Shown here in pieces: positions 10,915 through 24,801 of a stretch of 64,000 nucleotides of DNA. Origin of the DNA: Argopecten irradians (Eukaryota > Mollusca > Bivalvia > Pectinida > Pectinidae); NCBI RefSeq assembly GCF_041381155.1, contig NC_091142.1:40473604-40537603 (forward strand), given 5' to 3'. The notes beneath the pieces were generated by a model, which saw nothing but the letters and a program-made list of their open reading frames with translations, was not told the DNA's origin and did no database searches. The translations under genes and the position numbers were made by a program. How positions within the stretch are numbered: position 1 is the first letter of the stretch; every line of letters starts with the position of its first letter.

Positions 10915-12092
10915 TCAGACTAAGTTTGCTTGGGAAAAACCAAATGATGACCATCACATGTATTTTTAGTTTTGGGGTACACAAACAGAAGAGCAAGCTT
11001 GATTTGTTCAAGGTTGGAAATGAAACAAGAAAATGTCTATGCGTGATCACTGTGATTCCATTCAGCAGATATAAGCAAAGTAAAGAAGAATACAGTAACA
11101 CATGTTTACTTTATAATGAACATGTTTACAGCAAATACATGCTTATAAAAGAGCAATTTCCATCCCCCGTTAAGATTTCTTAAAGATGTATATATGTCTG
11201 CAATGTGTATAATAAACTTTACTTATAATAAAGCAATTTCATTGTTCCCATGGCCAAGAGGTCTGAGGTTTGGTATAACCATTTTTTACTGTATATATCC
11301 TTGGTGACAGCTATGCGTCTATAAGTGAATGGGTATGATTGTCTGGTCCTGTGGTCTGTAAGGTGAAGAATTTGACTATAGTCTATTGCCATGTGATGAT
11401 GAATGATTTTATAGAATAATATTGTTAATCATGTTCTTTTTCTGCGAGTTTGTAGTGAGGTCCTGTTGAGGTTTTTCATCATGTCTAGTACTGAACTTGC
11501 GTGTTGTGTAGCATGCTGCTCTGTGTTGTGTTGGTTTGGTTTGTTTTTCCAATGCATGATTTGGTTTGTTTGGTGAGGTCCAATAAGGAGGAGCAGTTTG
11601 GGTCGGACAAGGACGTTAATGAAAAGGATATGTCCCACTGGGTTTGGGGCAAGTATGGCGCTTGCGCTTTTGTGTTTGTGCACTGACCGTGACGTTGGGC
11701 AATGACTGATTTTCCTTTTCCTCCGCCAGCGCAGCCTTTGATGTAGCTTGCGTGTCACTGTGCGAGGGTTACCGTCTTACTTTTTGAAGCGTGCTGTCAT
11801 TTCATGAGCTGTTGTGAGAAAGTCTGCTGTGTATACATGTGTACTAGGCCTATACTATATAAAAGGACAAGGGAACCAACAGCTCGCTTGGAAGAGGTAC
11901 ACCTTTACTCAAATTTAAAGGCTCCCTGATTCATTAATATAATTCACATGGTAGGAACGTGAGGATGTGTGTGGGAGAGTGTAAGGATGTGTATATTAAT
12001 TAATTTGTAATTTGATGTTTAATTTGTATTTATAGCATGTTGTACATTACTGGAAGAGGGAAATGGTTGATATAGTTTCAGTTCTCACATTC
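10915..12092. other. no gene seen
   Basis: Short frames exist on both strands, but none shows splice sites, conserved motifs or plausible composition. A GT-rich stretch at about 11445-11670 produces chance frames of 61-109 codons. A TATATAAAAGG-like motif lies at about 11857 with no gene attached to it. Confidence 0.4.
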
Positions 12093-14132
12093 TAACGTCA
12101 TTGTACCCAAATTGATACTGTACCCAAATTGATACCCTAATTGAAAAAATACCTAAAACATTTGTGTTGTTAAAGTTTACCTCATTTCTCAGTGGTGATA
12201 CCAAAGATGCATCATTTATTGATAATTACGCTTCGTTTTATGTAACTATTTCTGTTATTTTCTCTGAAAGATAACTTTGAAATTGATAACTCTGTCTGAA
12301 ACGTGTTAATCCCTAGAAATGTGGTCGTGCGACAATTACTATTTGTACTATAATAGTGTTTTTTTCAAAGCGTAAGGCCTTCTCAAAGAAAATTTTCTTA
12401 AATAATGAAATTTAAGATATAAACACTTAACAGAAATAGATAAAATATAGTTGCCACACATTATTTTTTTATTTAGTCACATGCAAATTGCTCTTTGTAT
12501 AGCGTTATTTTGCCATCTTAATTTTTAATAAAACTGTTACTAGATTCAAGTATTTTGTAACTTGATTGATTCATAATTATGTATGTAGTTTTTTTTTACA
12601 TTGAAATTTTTTACAATAATTAAAAATATTTGATAGTGGTCTTTTGACATATACACCACATTGGAACTATATAAGTTTAGGTGAATGCCACAGAAAACTG
12701 AATTTAAATCATTGAAATATCACATAAGTCATTACGTGGTGTTACAGAGTACCAAATTAGCACAGGTACTGTTGTGAAAACACTTGTACAATTTTTACAG
12801 TAAAATGTATAACTGTATTCAGTATAACTTGTTATAATAAACGCAACTTCGTCCCCTTTATAAAGTAAGTATAAATTCAATTTGGGTACACATCAAAAAT
12901 CTATATAGACAAGGAGTGCACAAGATTTAAACGGAGTGCACTAGCGATACCCTTGTAGATCGTCTTTCATTAAAATATATACACTTTTATAATATTTTTC
13001 TTGCTATTTTAAGTTCTAAAAGTATTGTACGTAAAAATAGCTTAATCACATATTCTTTATTAAAAAACTGAACGTCTTTAAAAGATCATGCAGAATTAAA
13101 TCCACTTTAAACTATATGACGTCCTCCACTAATTGGTGGCTAGTTTACCTACAAGTACCCAATTCAGCTTGTTTTGATTCTTAATTACGGTACACACAAT
13201 AAGTTTATAATCCCAACCCCGCCAGTTATCTTGATCGTATATTGCGTCATGGTCCAATAATTATAACTTGTCAAACATACAGGTAAGCCACAGTATCCAG
13301 CGCGCACTATACAGGTGCCTCAAGGTGACCATCGATAGATGGCCAGAGGGCAGAATCGTTACCTTCTAGCTGTGTTTGCACGGTTTTATGAGAATGGGGG
13401 CAGTATCTTTATATAAGATGTGATTTTAGAATTGTTTCTATGGAAGTTTGTTAAGACAAACAAATATACTTTACCGTTTAAAAATCATATAGGTTCATTG
13501 GGATGAGGTAAAAACTAGCTGGCTAAAACATATAGTAAGTGATGCTGAGTACATCTCAATTATTGTCATGACAGGCAGCCGTGAAGTGGAGCTGACGGGA
13601 GCTGTACAATGCGTAAATCATGCATGTCTGTCACAACCATTGAATTTACCAATAACCACATGTATATATTATAATCAAAATTAATGTAGATTAGGTTACT
13701 TTATTGAACATTGTAATATGGTATTTATATATACATAGTCATGATAATCATCAGTTTCTGATATATGTCGTATAAATCATTCTAACTGTAAAAGGAGCGG
13801 GTCAACGGTGTGACTTGTAAATAGTGTTAAATACGGTCTCTGTCACTCAGCTGACGGAGCATGCTTCTTTGGCTCAGTCGGTAGAGCCGTTGATTTCCAC
13901 ACCGGAGACCCGTTCGATTCCTGGTCGGGGCACTCGACAGGAATGTGTATTTTCCCTGTTCTTCTACATAACAATAAAAATAAGCACTGTAATAAGAAAA
14001 ACAAAACATCAAAACAAAGTTTGTATGCTCTTTTTGAAAACAAAACAGAAAAAAAGTGAAGCACACCATGCAACAAATATCATATAAGAGAAATCTACGT
14101 GTATTGGTATCAATTTGGGTTCAATGACGTTA
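12093..14132. repeat. inverted repeat pair bounding about 2 kb
   Basis: TAACGTCATTGTACCCAAAT at 12093 onward (continuing TGATAC) recurs inverted at 14106-14132 with one or two mismatches. A second direct copy of the GTACCCAAATTGATAC part is at about 12119-12134, and a shorter inverted copy is at about 12879-12893. The pair may mark the ends of a non-autonomous DNA transposon, but no target duplication is clear. The interior has no gene; it includes the tRNA-like block at 13863. Confidence 0.35.
13863..13933 (+). mobile_element. tRNA-like SINE head
   Basis: An A box (TTGGCTCAGTCGGTAGAGC) and a B box (GTTCGATTCCTGG) lie at tRNA-like spacing. The acceptor and T stems do not pair properly, so this is a tRNA-derived SINE head or tRNA pseudogene rather than a working tRNA gene. 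Confidence 0.5.
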
Positions 14133-14586
14133 GTATTCTACGTTACAAGTCCCTGTGCGACAGACCGGTTGGCCAAGGTAATCGTGGATAAATTTTTTAA
14201 ACGAATTCGAAATTCACAAATACGAGAAAAAATCATATGTTAAATTAAATGAACGTAATGTAAATGACTTATTTACCCTGCAAATGGCTGTCCGCCAAGA
14301 CTCTTATATCTTTTGAAATATCCTAACACACATGTTAGTCGCATCTTGACTGTCGAAAGTCGTCCTCGGTCGACCTTGACCGTGACTTACAGTAGTTTCG
14401 TAACACCAAATCTGATACGGCATTTTTACCATTGTATAAAAAAAACTGCTTAAATATGCATTTATTTATTTTAGAAGTTAAAAATCGGCATATGCCCTTT
14501 TTATCTTTTGTTAAAATTGCACATTTGTTGGAATATTACAAATGTATTCATTTATTCGAAACTAAACTCACTGACAAAAAAACAAA

Positions 14587-17500
14587 ATGGCAGCTCGCAT
14601 GTGCATGCGACTACAGCACATGAGAAAGTCGAAGTTAATTGCAGACTCGGCCTATGTAAAGGGTAATTATAGTATTTGGCTATGCCAAGCACAGAAAAAA
14701 ATAGTCAACACATCCAATCAGGTCAATCATCGGCGAATTTGTTTTGATAGAATCCGGCTTGTGTCGTAATGTTTGGAGGGTGGCCGTTCGTAGGGTCACA
14801 GCACAGACGCCTGTGGTCACAGGTTCTGACAGTGAACCACTGTCCGGCAGTGCATTTTTCAGCACTAGACTAAGTACTTAGGCGTTACAGTTACCTCCGA
14901 CCTGAAATGGCGTACATATGTTTGTAAAATATTCTGTATCCTAGGCCTATCGACAATAAGCCCCCGCCACTATATGAATGAAGGCAAGGCCTTAAAGGGC
15001 GCAGCCAGATGTTTCAGTAACCATTAATTATGCAATGTTAATACGTTCAATTTATGGAAATAAAGGAGCCGAATTTTCTGTTTATTTTTTATTCATATAT
15101 TCACACCTCAAACACTTATTTGGTAAAGAAAATTCACACAAGAAAAATGAAGAAATTTTTATTTCTGTAACAGATATTCCGTTTTTGGCCAGTGGACTAT
15201 ATTGGAAGGTTGTCTATCACTTGAACGCTTGCAAATAAAGAGCAATAGTACTGAGCTTCTGTCAGATGAAGATTACATTTGTCGGATCATAAAAGCGTTT
15301 GGACTGCTTGATTATATATAATGAGCTGACTTAATAAAAAATGGTGGCCGCAAACTGAAGTTGTCAGTGTGTAGGATTGAATTTGAAAGATTGTGGTTTT
15401 TTTTATATTTTCATGTATGTGTTACCTTAGAAGTGCTTCACATTTCGTGCCCTTCGCCCTTGTAATCAAGATGAGTAACTTGATTGGCCTGATAAAACGA
15501 CCCATTTTGGGGAAAACATGTTTCTGAAATAACCGTTCAAGTTATGCGGCTGGCATAAGTCTCGATTGAAAGAAAAATAATTTATCTTTAATTAGTTATA
15601 TAGCTTAATTTGTTATATAGTTACTGGAGAGGAGAAAATGTAGTAGCCAGAACGGGATTCGAACCTGGGACCCTCCGAACACAAGCTGAGTGTCTTACCG
15701 AATGAGCTACCTGGTCACTGATGATCAACCCAGTCCAATCCCGCATGTTTAACACTTGGCTGAGAGTTATAAGAGTTGTAAACTCCACGCTGATTGGTTA
15801 AATGTTTATTACAATCAGCGTGGAGTTCACAATAACTCAGAAACCCATATACCTTGGTAATAGATTGAATACGAAAGTAGATATATAGAAATATAGGCTT
15901 TAGAAAGTTGTCAATATACCAGTATGTATGAGGAATTATTTTTCAAATGACATTTCTTTTATTTTATTGATAGATGTTTGTACTAGAACTTTAAAAAATC
16001 CGAGATGGAAGCGTCCTGTACTTAAAGAACTATTTAAGAAACGACAACAACTGGGACCCGAGCCGGAAAGGCACCCTTCTGCCTATGGAATTTGGTATGT
16101 TATTGTTTTACTTGCTCATTTCTTCAAATATTTATGATTCTCCTAATTGATTGAAATAATTTATGATAATTTCATGAACAAATATAAAGCTGTTATTTTC
16201 TGTAATTATATCTTATGAAGATATGTTGCCTATAAATCTGAATAAAGGGACGCGTTATCGTTGTATTTAACATCTTATCTAACTTATAGCAATTTAGATA
16301 TGATTTGTAGCTTATCGGTAAAGAAAAACTTTTATCTACATGTTTATACTGTATATATAATCGTAAAAAATGTATTATTTTTTACAGGAATTATAATTCG
16401 GAAGTGTTTGCATTTGGCAAAAGATTAGGAGAAGACTTTAAAGATGACATACTGAAAAAAGCCCTAATTCTGAGGTAAGTTTTAGTCTATGGGGAAAAAT
16501 AGATCAATTTTCATTATTAATCATTAGGTCATCTCACATTTTGAACTTTTTCTCAAGTTCTACCGGTTCGGTTTGGCTGAAACGTGCATGAAATAATCCT
16601 GATATGGTCCCCTCCAAGTGTTATTATTTTTTTTTTACGGGTCAGTCCAAAATCCAAGATGGCTGCCACAGCTGCCAAGGAAGTCAGATGACTGTTAAGG
16701 CCCATGTAATTGGTCAAAGTTTTAAAAAGCAACTTAGTTCATATGTTTCACTTGTGGCAAAATAGACATTTCATTAGTTGGACCTTGGTGTTAGCTTCCA
16801 CTGTTCAAACATTTATAGAATAAAAGTAAACCAGCTCACTTGAATGTTAGTTTTACCTGCAGCCATAATTGTTATAAAACCTTTGATTCTATTTAGATCT
16901 TACCAAGAAGAAGAAGATAAAGTCGAACAAATCCTTTTAGATGATGAGAGTTTAGAGATGGAAGCAGAATCTGGAGGAAACAACGAGGAGCTGGCTGAAA
17001 AAGGTGAGTTATATGAAGCTAATGTCCCTATCATCTCAGTTTTAAAATATCAGTTAGTATGTTTAGCTATAATGACCAATTTCCTTTGAAATTTGAGCAC
17101 CTTTGATCAGATAATTAAACTATCCGGGTAATGGAATTCTAATTTGTACAAAAGCCAGTCAAGTGACTCACAGGCTGATTATTTATATGTGTGGATCTTT
17201 TGAAGTATAATTCAGTGAGATAGCACTATAGATTTGACAATACCTAGTTCTAGTTCTCAATCACAAGAAAACTGTTAACAGGAATACTGTTTTTACCTCT
17301 CCCAATTCTGTTAAATTCATGTTACTGGGAAATCTTAGATTTGATCATCCTAATCAATTTTCTATCTCATCTGATTTAAAAAAAAAAATTATAGACATAA
17401 TTATTAATTTTATATCTAAAAAGCTAATAATTTGTTGTTAACAGGAGAGAAAATAGCGTCAAGATATGTCAAGGCTTACCTTAGAGCTATGTACCCACAG

Positions 17501-20500
17501 ATGTTTGAGGAAGGTATCTGGTAAGTAAAAACCGATTCCATCTTTTACAGAGTTACCTTGCTTGTGGTCAGGTATCCATTGGGATGTCATTATATTTTAT
17601 GATCGAAACTCGAATTAATTTTCTATGAAAAATATGACGTAATCAAGGGAAGATAACTCTATAATATGCAAATTCAAAAGATCATATTCATGTAACTCTT
17701 TTCCTTTTACTTAAATGGGCAAAGCCTGATGTCTAATCTTATTGACATTTTGAAACATATTTAAATAAACTTAAGTTTTAAAACAATTATTTCAAGAATA
17801 GATCAATATTTCCTAGAATTGAAATTCAATGTTGATTGATGTAATCAAAAGGTCAATATAGAATCTGATTTAAAACATATATTTAGATACTTTTGAAGCT
17901 GCTTGACTTGTAGAAAAAATAAATATACAATCATAGACCATTCCAGTGACTTTGTGTGATGAACTTTTACGTGGTCTGTGACAGAACTAACCACAGCTGT
18001 GTTAATTTTCAGTGCTGTACACGACTACCTTGTGTCAGACGAGATGTATGCTTACATTGGCAGCCAGCTAGGTCTTAAAGACCTCATTATGAAAATGGTA
18101 ATCTGCTTTTCTCTTTTGAGCTGTGCATGTGGCAAAGATGTCTTGTAAGAATGACCAGAACTGGTGCTCAGATCTGGACTGCTTTAAGATTTGTACTTAC
18201 TGTGATAATTTAGTTTTAATTTGTTAACACACAGTATTGGTTTTGTATCTGATCTATAGCATATATATATGATAATAATTTCCCACAACAAAACCCTAAT
18301 GGAAAAAAATAAGGAATGGTTTTATATATTAAAAATCAAAAGTTTTATTTTTGAAGAAAAACATGTCTTTAGAGACTTCTGAAAAATAATTTATGTTTGA
18401 TAAAAAAGTTTTTTGGTTTAACTTCAGGATTATCCACCTACAGATGAAGATTACTGTATAACAATGAAGGCGGTGATAGGAGCTCTGGCAGAAAGTCAGG
18501 TAAGGACAAACATATCATTGGCATTGATTTATCATTAGTTTACATCTTCTTAATGGCCATAATCTTGCCAAAAAAAAAACACAAAAAAAACAGAAGCCCA
18601 GTTTTGAAGGTTGAGGAAAGCTGGAGTACTAGAAGAAAAAACACTGCCCTATGGTTAGTTACTAGGAATTGTCATCTTGGTTTTGAACTTACTAATGGTA
18701 GTGTATCAAGACTCCTTAACTATTTATGATCAGCCAATATACTGCAAAGGATGGAAGGCATATTTTCGAAATCTCATTAAGGAACAAATATTGAAACTTA
18801 TTCAACTTAAGAGATCCTCATCATTTGTTTAAAACAGATGACACCACACTCCTGTCATATTTTGATGGAATAACCTGAAACTGAGGCTATTCTTCATCTT
18901 ATAACAGAATAGTGACAACCCCCCTCTTTGATGAGACAATCAGAAACACAAAATAGCACTTAGGATTTATGTGAAACCCCTTTAATGGCAAAATAAAGCA
19001 AAAATATAAGAGAAGCAAACAAAAACATTGATGATAAACATCTTCTTTCCTGTGAACGTAAATATTCTTCGATGTTTTCAGGATGTTGCTAGAGCGGAAG
19101 CCTTTGTTAGAGATTTTGTTGTCGTCCAGCTCGTGGCTGAGGACATCAATGAGATCTGGGATGTCGTCAACCCTATGGGGTTACTTACAGCTGTTCTTAA
19201 AAAGATGGGCATGTCAGCACCAGAACCCAGGTACTCAACATTATATGGCTGTCTATTGGACATGTTTAAAACGCTTCAGGAAATTAACCTGATTTACATC
19301 TCGGTTAAATACAATGGTTCTGATTAGAGGAAATAATTCCTCAGATATCACATTTGTTTGCGGTAACCTGATATTATTTCATTGCATAAGAAATGTGTAA
19401 AACAATAAAGAATTTAAGTGACGTAATCAAATGATGAGTTATCATTTGATCATGATGATGGTAAATTGTGGTTCAAAATACTTTACAAACAATTAATTTG
19501 TGGGGTTGATTTTTTTCATCAATTCGTATTGCTATGGTCGCGAACATTTGAGAACCGAATGAATTATTTATGTTTATATACATGTATATGATTATAGCCA
19601 AATCAATTAAATTTTCTCATTTTTAGTCCAAATTACGACAATTTTGGCTCGTATTGATAACCAGCTCTATAGTATCGGTTGAAACTTTAGATATATTGGA
19701 AACCTAATATTATCAAATGTTGAATATGCAAGAGAGCATGCAACTGGATATTTGTTTTGTAAAATATATAACCTTTAACCTTTGGCATATCATTTTTGAT
19801 TTTATTTATAACTATTTCCCCTTTTTGCAGGTTGATATGGAAGTCTGGAGCGTCAACAGTCATGTCAGTATATCATGTAGGGGTGTACAGCGACAGGACA
19901 CTATTAGGACGAGGTAATTAAGAGTTTTTACTAGGCATAAAAAAAATTATATTTTCCACTTCAAATTGGATATATCTACAGGCAGAGAAAATATTGAGTA
20001 TGTATAATTTGGGAACATGGAATGTCATTGATAGTTAGGGAGTTCTCTATGTCTTATCATATTCCCATTCAAACAAGGCTGAAGTAGAAAAATGTTCAAA
20101 GTGTAAATTTGAACTGTAAACCAACTTTATAGTATTGTCTCGTATGATTTAATAAGTATTTTCATTAATCACAGTTAAAAATATTTTTAAGCACATCTGG
20201 AGTAGAACCATACAAGTCTAAAAATCATAAGATATGCAAACACAAAATCTATTCATCACAAGCATGAGTCGGTTAGCTATAAAGTTTTGTATATGAGGAA
20301 GGAGAAGTAAATATTTACGTTTTGCATTTCAGCTCCTGGTGAAACTGTGTCAATAGCAGAGGACATGGCAGCGAGAGATGCCTTGAAAAAACTCATGAAC
20401 ACTCAGGACAGTCGATCACCAATGAAATTCCGTGAGGAAAATTTACAAATAGACTATAATAGGAAAAATGCCAGTATTAGCGATCTTCATGTGGGGTCCT

Positions 20501-20502
20501 GA
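14587..20502 (+). CDS. MRPL44: mitochondrial large-subunit ribosomal protein mL44
   Basis: Ten phase-consistent exons: 14587-14662, 15974-16094, 16388-16474, 16897-17003, 17445-17520, 18013-18097, 18428-18499, 19082-19230, 19831-19913 and 20333-20502. They sum to 1,026 nt, 341 aa, close to the roughly 332 aa of the human protein. mL44 is a structural protein of the mitochondrial 39S subunit with an inactive RNase III-like domain and a C-terminal double-stranded-RNA-binding domain (established). Recognisable segments include NYNSEVFAFGKRL, VIGAL, the INPMG-like VVNPMGLL followed by SAPEPR, then the C-terminal VGVYSDRTLLGRAPGETV and AARDALKKL of the dsRBD. The first 25 residues (MAARMCMRLQ...) are basic and fit a mitochondrial presequence. 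Exon 1 rests on frame, a GG|GTAATT donor and phase 1 matching exon 2, so the start is likely but not proven. Every other junction is GT-AG with matching phase. Confidence 0.93.
15643..15718 (-). mobile_element. tRNA-like SINE head, intron 1 of MRPL44
   Basis: On the minus strand the block starts GTGACCAGGTAGCTCATTCG and contains AGGTTCGAATCCCG, good A- and B-box matches. The D and anticodon stems do not pair well and the acceptor stem is imperfect (GTGACCAG against CTGGCTAC), so it is not a functional tRNA. It may be a SINE head. Confidence 0.55.
15761..15839. repeat. 79-bp foldback hairpin in MRPL44 intron 1
   Basis: ACTCCACGCTGATTG and CAATCAGCGTGGAGT form a perfect 15-bp stem around a short AT-rich loop. 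The outer arms TGAGAGTTAT and AATAACTCA extend it. It is probably a small MITE; no clear target duplication is seen. Confidence 0.6.
16505..16700. repeat. interspersed repeat fragment in MRPL44 intron 3
   Basis: The block runs from TTAGGTCATCTCACATTTTG to a GTCAGATGACTG motif and includes AAAATCCAAGATGGCTGCC. The latter motif also recurs in the tandem units of element C (5.6-6.4 kb). It may be a decayed relative of the hairpin-ended family. No gene content of its own. Confidence 0.35.
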
Positions 20503-20685
20503 AATTCAACAAACAATAGAAATTTTAAAGATATAGACTTCATATCAATTCACAAGTACATTATGTGATACGATAGATTTGGAGAAGGAATTGCCTCCCT
20601 TTTGTGTTGGGCATTGTATCGTGGAGATGATCAACTGGATGAGAAGTGAGAAGTCCGTCTTACTTCTTCCACACAGTTAAAACTA

Positions 20686-20691
20686 AATAAA
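20686..20691 (+). terminator. candidate MRPL44 poly(A) signal
   Basis: AATAAA lies 184 bp after the MRPL44 stop, followed by T/GT-rich sequence at about 20695-20715. It is the first canonical signal downstream. Confidence 0.55.
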
Positions 20692-20699
20692 TGTAGTTT

Positions 20700-23600
20700 G
20701 CTTCTTGTTTGTGTGTCATATACTGTGGTTACCTCCCTTTGATATATGGAACAATGAAATGGCTGTGTTATATCTGTTGTGTTTTCATGACTTACAAATA
20801 CATATTATTATTAGTAAAGGATGACCAAGATTGACAATTAAATAATTCTAATTTAAAGAACATGTGAGTTTGTTACTGTCTAACCTGTCAGAAGTTTGTT
20901 GGATGATTATCTGGGACGTTTTAGTTTAATATACGATTTGGACTGGTTTGACAGTTTGTAGAAGTGATTATTTCAAGTATAAATCCCGATGAACCTACAG
21001 ATTTTGATATGAGCTTTTGAAGGTTTTGTCAAGGGTCGTCTGAAAACATCATAAAATCACTAAGTCTACATTAATTCAAAATGATTTTACATGTAATGAC
21101 TAGGTCTAACCATTCTTACCATATAACGTTTATCGAAAGCAGACCTGTTACTTAGCCTTTGTATGGGATTTATAGCTACAAAGTGTGCTGAAATGAATTC
21201 AATGTCAGTATATAGAATACCAGTCTCTAGATACATGTAATTGTTTAGCTACATAGTTTTTATCCCTATCTTGATTCTAGATTCCTGTGTTTCAAACTAG
21301 GGAGAGGTAACTTGGTATTAGAATTCTGCGGAGAAAATCTTATCAATAACTTATAGGGTCTGGTGGCCAGTCTAATCCTTTCCAACTTAATATTTGGCTC
21401 AATTTGAAATGACTTGCTGAGAGAAGATGAAGAAAGAAGAGGTCTATGGACATGGAACGGTCAAAATGATCAAAGACAATTTGTCCCATCGCCAGCTTTC
21501 AACCCCTTGCTGTCAATGTGTACATGTATGTAAATTGAACCAAATGGGCTAGCATATATTGCCATATCCTGAAAATCTGATAATTAGGTCTCTCGGTCTA
21601 TTATTGCAAAGTCATCAATTCAAATATTTCACCACAAAAATCATGAAAATCATAATTTTGGTAGTGCTGACCATAAAGTGCTGACGCAACAACAATCACC
21701 GTTATATGTTATTTCATACAAACAATTTTGTATCACATATACACGCTTGTTTCACAAATAGTTCCTTTCTTTATATCTCCAGAGATTTTAATAATACTTC
21801 AAAATTTACATTTACTGTTATAAAGTCTGTATTTTTTTTTATAAACAGAAAAATATATCAGGGAGTCAATTTTTACTCAACATCATATATGTAGATTGAT
21901 TAGTTGTTGTACAAGTCTACATAGCTGAATGAATCAGTTACCGTATTCAACCCAATAAGCGCACAGGGCGTTTAAAAAATTGAGAAAAAAAATGAATAGG
22001 TACTTAATTATTGCAAACATATACAGTTTTGGTCTTTATTTATGCCCAGAGGCCTCAAAAGTGGGAGAAGTGCTTTATATAGGGACATGGGGCTTATAGT
22101 TATTGGGCCGAATCCGGTATGTGATATATAAGGATTAAAATGAGATATAAGACAACATCAAAGAGATATGTTTTACAAATAATTTTATTTCATTGTTAAC
22201 AAGCATGAATGTTTTGAAGGAGAAGCAGCAGAAAAGTGGATTTCTTTGTTACATTCTCGTCTCCAGAATAATATTGCAGTCACTATATTAAACAGGACTA
22301 GAATCTGACTTTAATTTCATAAATATAAACTATAAACTTGTCTGACAGATTCCTCATGTCAAACCTATCAGATACTGGCATCTCTCCTATTACAGAGTTG
22401 TCTCCCCTTGTGGGTAAGTAATTATGGTTACATTCTGTGTGAGTGTGACATCACAATTTTTTAGCTGATAATGATACTCATACTTGTGTCACAATGGATA
22501 CCTACCATTAAGAGCAGATAACTCTGTAATATACACAAGAAAAATAACAGTCAAATTCAAATAACAATGAAGTTCCTTTAAGGACTAGCTGTTTCATTCC
22601 ATCCAAGTTTTGTAAAATGAGGGTCAATAACAAAAAAGTGTACTTTTGTTTTCTGACCACAATTCATAACACATATTAATCATGTACATTGTTCAATGAG
22701 GCTCTGTATTTGATAACATGTAACAGCAAGTTATTCTACTTTACTGACAGTAAGAGCTAGGCTACCCAAGGTTGCCTACACTAAATGTGTTTTCTGGAGA
22801 GAAAGAGTTAAATCTACAGAGAACATTGCCTTAAGGAAAAACCTTTCACTCGGGTTGTGATATCCCTGTCCACTTGACAGACCCATGTAATATTCTATTA
22901 GTCTTCAGGTAAATATATTCAAGACAAATTATCTGAATATGCTTCTCAAAAATGTGCATATACTATCAAAGATTAATTTGGTATTTCATGTTTTTCCTCT
23001 TTCTTATTTCTCTGAATAGATCTGTGATTATATTTGGTCATCTTTTTGGAGTAATATGATGTAGATGATTTATAGCATATGTTGACCACACAGCAAACAC
23101 TGACCATATCACTGCAAGCTGATTCACAAGACATTTACAATAATAATATAAATGATCTTGATAATTGTACAACATTATTGGAAAAAAAAGTTGATATGAG
23201 GAGGAAAATTCTCAAACCTTCCAATTCTACATCTATTAGTACATGCAATTGATATTAAATCACCAAATTGATAACAAAATTAAGTAGACTACCATAGAAT
23301 AACATCACCAATTAAAGTTAAAAATTAACAACTTTCATTCATACACATATAGTTTTGTAGTTAAAAGATCCCGGTGAGGCTATCTTATTGTCTTTAGAAA
23401 GTCTATTTGCAGAATAAACTGCATTTATGAAGAAAATTGCACATCAATGATTGCAGTTATTTTATCAACAGTATCCAACCTCGAGTTTTAAATCATATTT
23501 TTGATGTTGGAATAAAACAATCTTGAAACCTATACTGTTTTATGTTATGAACCTTGATGTTTTCACACTTCATTGTGAGGAATAGGGCTAGGGGAGAAAA

Positions 23601-24801
23601 TCACAATTCCAAAACCATGATAAACATCCTTCCATGCAATAAATTATCATTAAAATTTATCTTTTTTAAAATAACTGATTAATATTTGACACTAAATATA
23701 AGCAATTTTGTTTCTATTTGTTACAACTATGGAAATATTTGGAAATAGTTTCTCATCTCTGAGAATTATCATGATCAAAAACATGTAAAATCTTCATAAT
23801 GGAAATTAGTTGTGAACATGGGAATCATTTTCTTCTTTCGTTATCTTAACACTTTATTAGACACCTACAGAACTTGTTTTATGAATATATGTTTAATATA
23901 TAGAATAACACAAAAATTCAAAGTCACATTTAAACCAAAATAAGCAACAAAAAGGCTAATTAACAAAACAATTAAAATTTAAAGAAAGGTCCTTAGTCTA
24001 ACCTAATTAAAAAAATATGATTCAAATCAACAATGTTTTATTTTATGTCATTGAAAATCATTGTGTGGAGACATTCTGCTTTGAAACACAACATTTATTA
24101 ATGAATTAAAAAAAAATTAAAAAAAAAATGATTATAAACTTAGTCTTCTAAGTAGGAAAGTAATTTTATTTACAGTATAAATTATTTATGTTCTAGTTCT
24201 AAGTGCTTTCCGTTAATGTCATTTTCTTGATCGTTTATATATTGCTAAGATTGCAGACAGATTTTCTTCATAATCTAAGATATTCATAACTTGTACATGG
24301 CAAGGACACCACATGTAAAGACTTTTGTTTCACAGTACATATATTACATGTATTAATTTCACAGGAATAAATGAGTATTAAAATGAGAAGTAAAAGAACT
24401 TGCATACCTTTTACCAACATCTGTTTTTGTGCAATGATGAATTGTAGGCTTATTAATCAAATAAACAAATTAGGAGCCATTTTTAAAATGCTCACAATGG
24501 TCAATATTAAACAATGTAAACATTCAGCTACAGTGTAATTTTGAGATGTTTTGACCTGATAGTTCAAATGTGCACAAAGCGTTGTGTCCTATGACTGATC
24601 ATTATCAATTCTTTGAATTTGTGAAATAAAGTTAAAGGGACTAAAAATGTGTTCAATTAGACCTATACAAACTTTAGTGAATTAACACTTTCATTTCTAA
24701 TCCATAACCTGTATCTTGGTAGAAATAAGGATGTCACATTCTATGGAATCTGATATTATTTTAACATTATTATGTCACATAGGACCAACATCACAACGAA
24801 A
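20700..24801. other. convergent intergenic region, no gene seen
   Basis: This region lies between the 3' ends of MRPL44 (+) and RABGEF1 (-). It is AT-rich, with short chance frames only. The right part must contain the 3' UTR of RABGEF1. Minus-strand AATAAA-type signals occur at about 24035-24170, implying a UTR of 0.6 kb or more, but none stands out. Confidence 0.45.

Noticed and set aside
11429-11758. 109-codon minus-strand frame as a gene
   Set aside because: It is the antisense of a GT-rich stretch, has no domain or splice support, and an equal-quality frame exists on the other strand.
13863-13933. Functional tRNA gene
   Set aside because: A and B boxes are present but the acceptor and T stems do not pair, so it is a SINE head or pseudogene. 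The same applies to 15643-15718.
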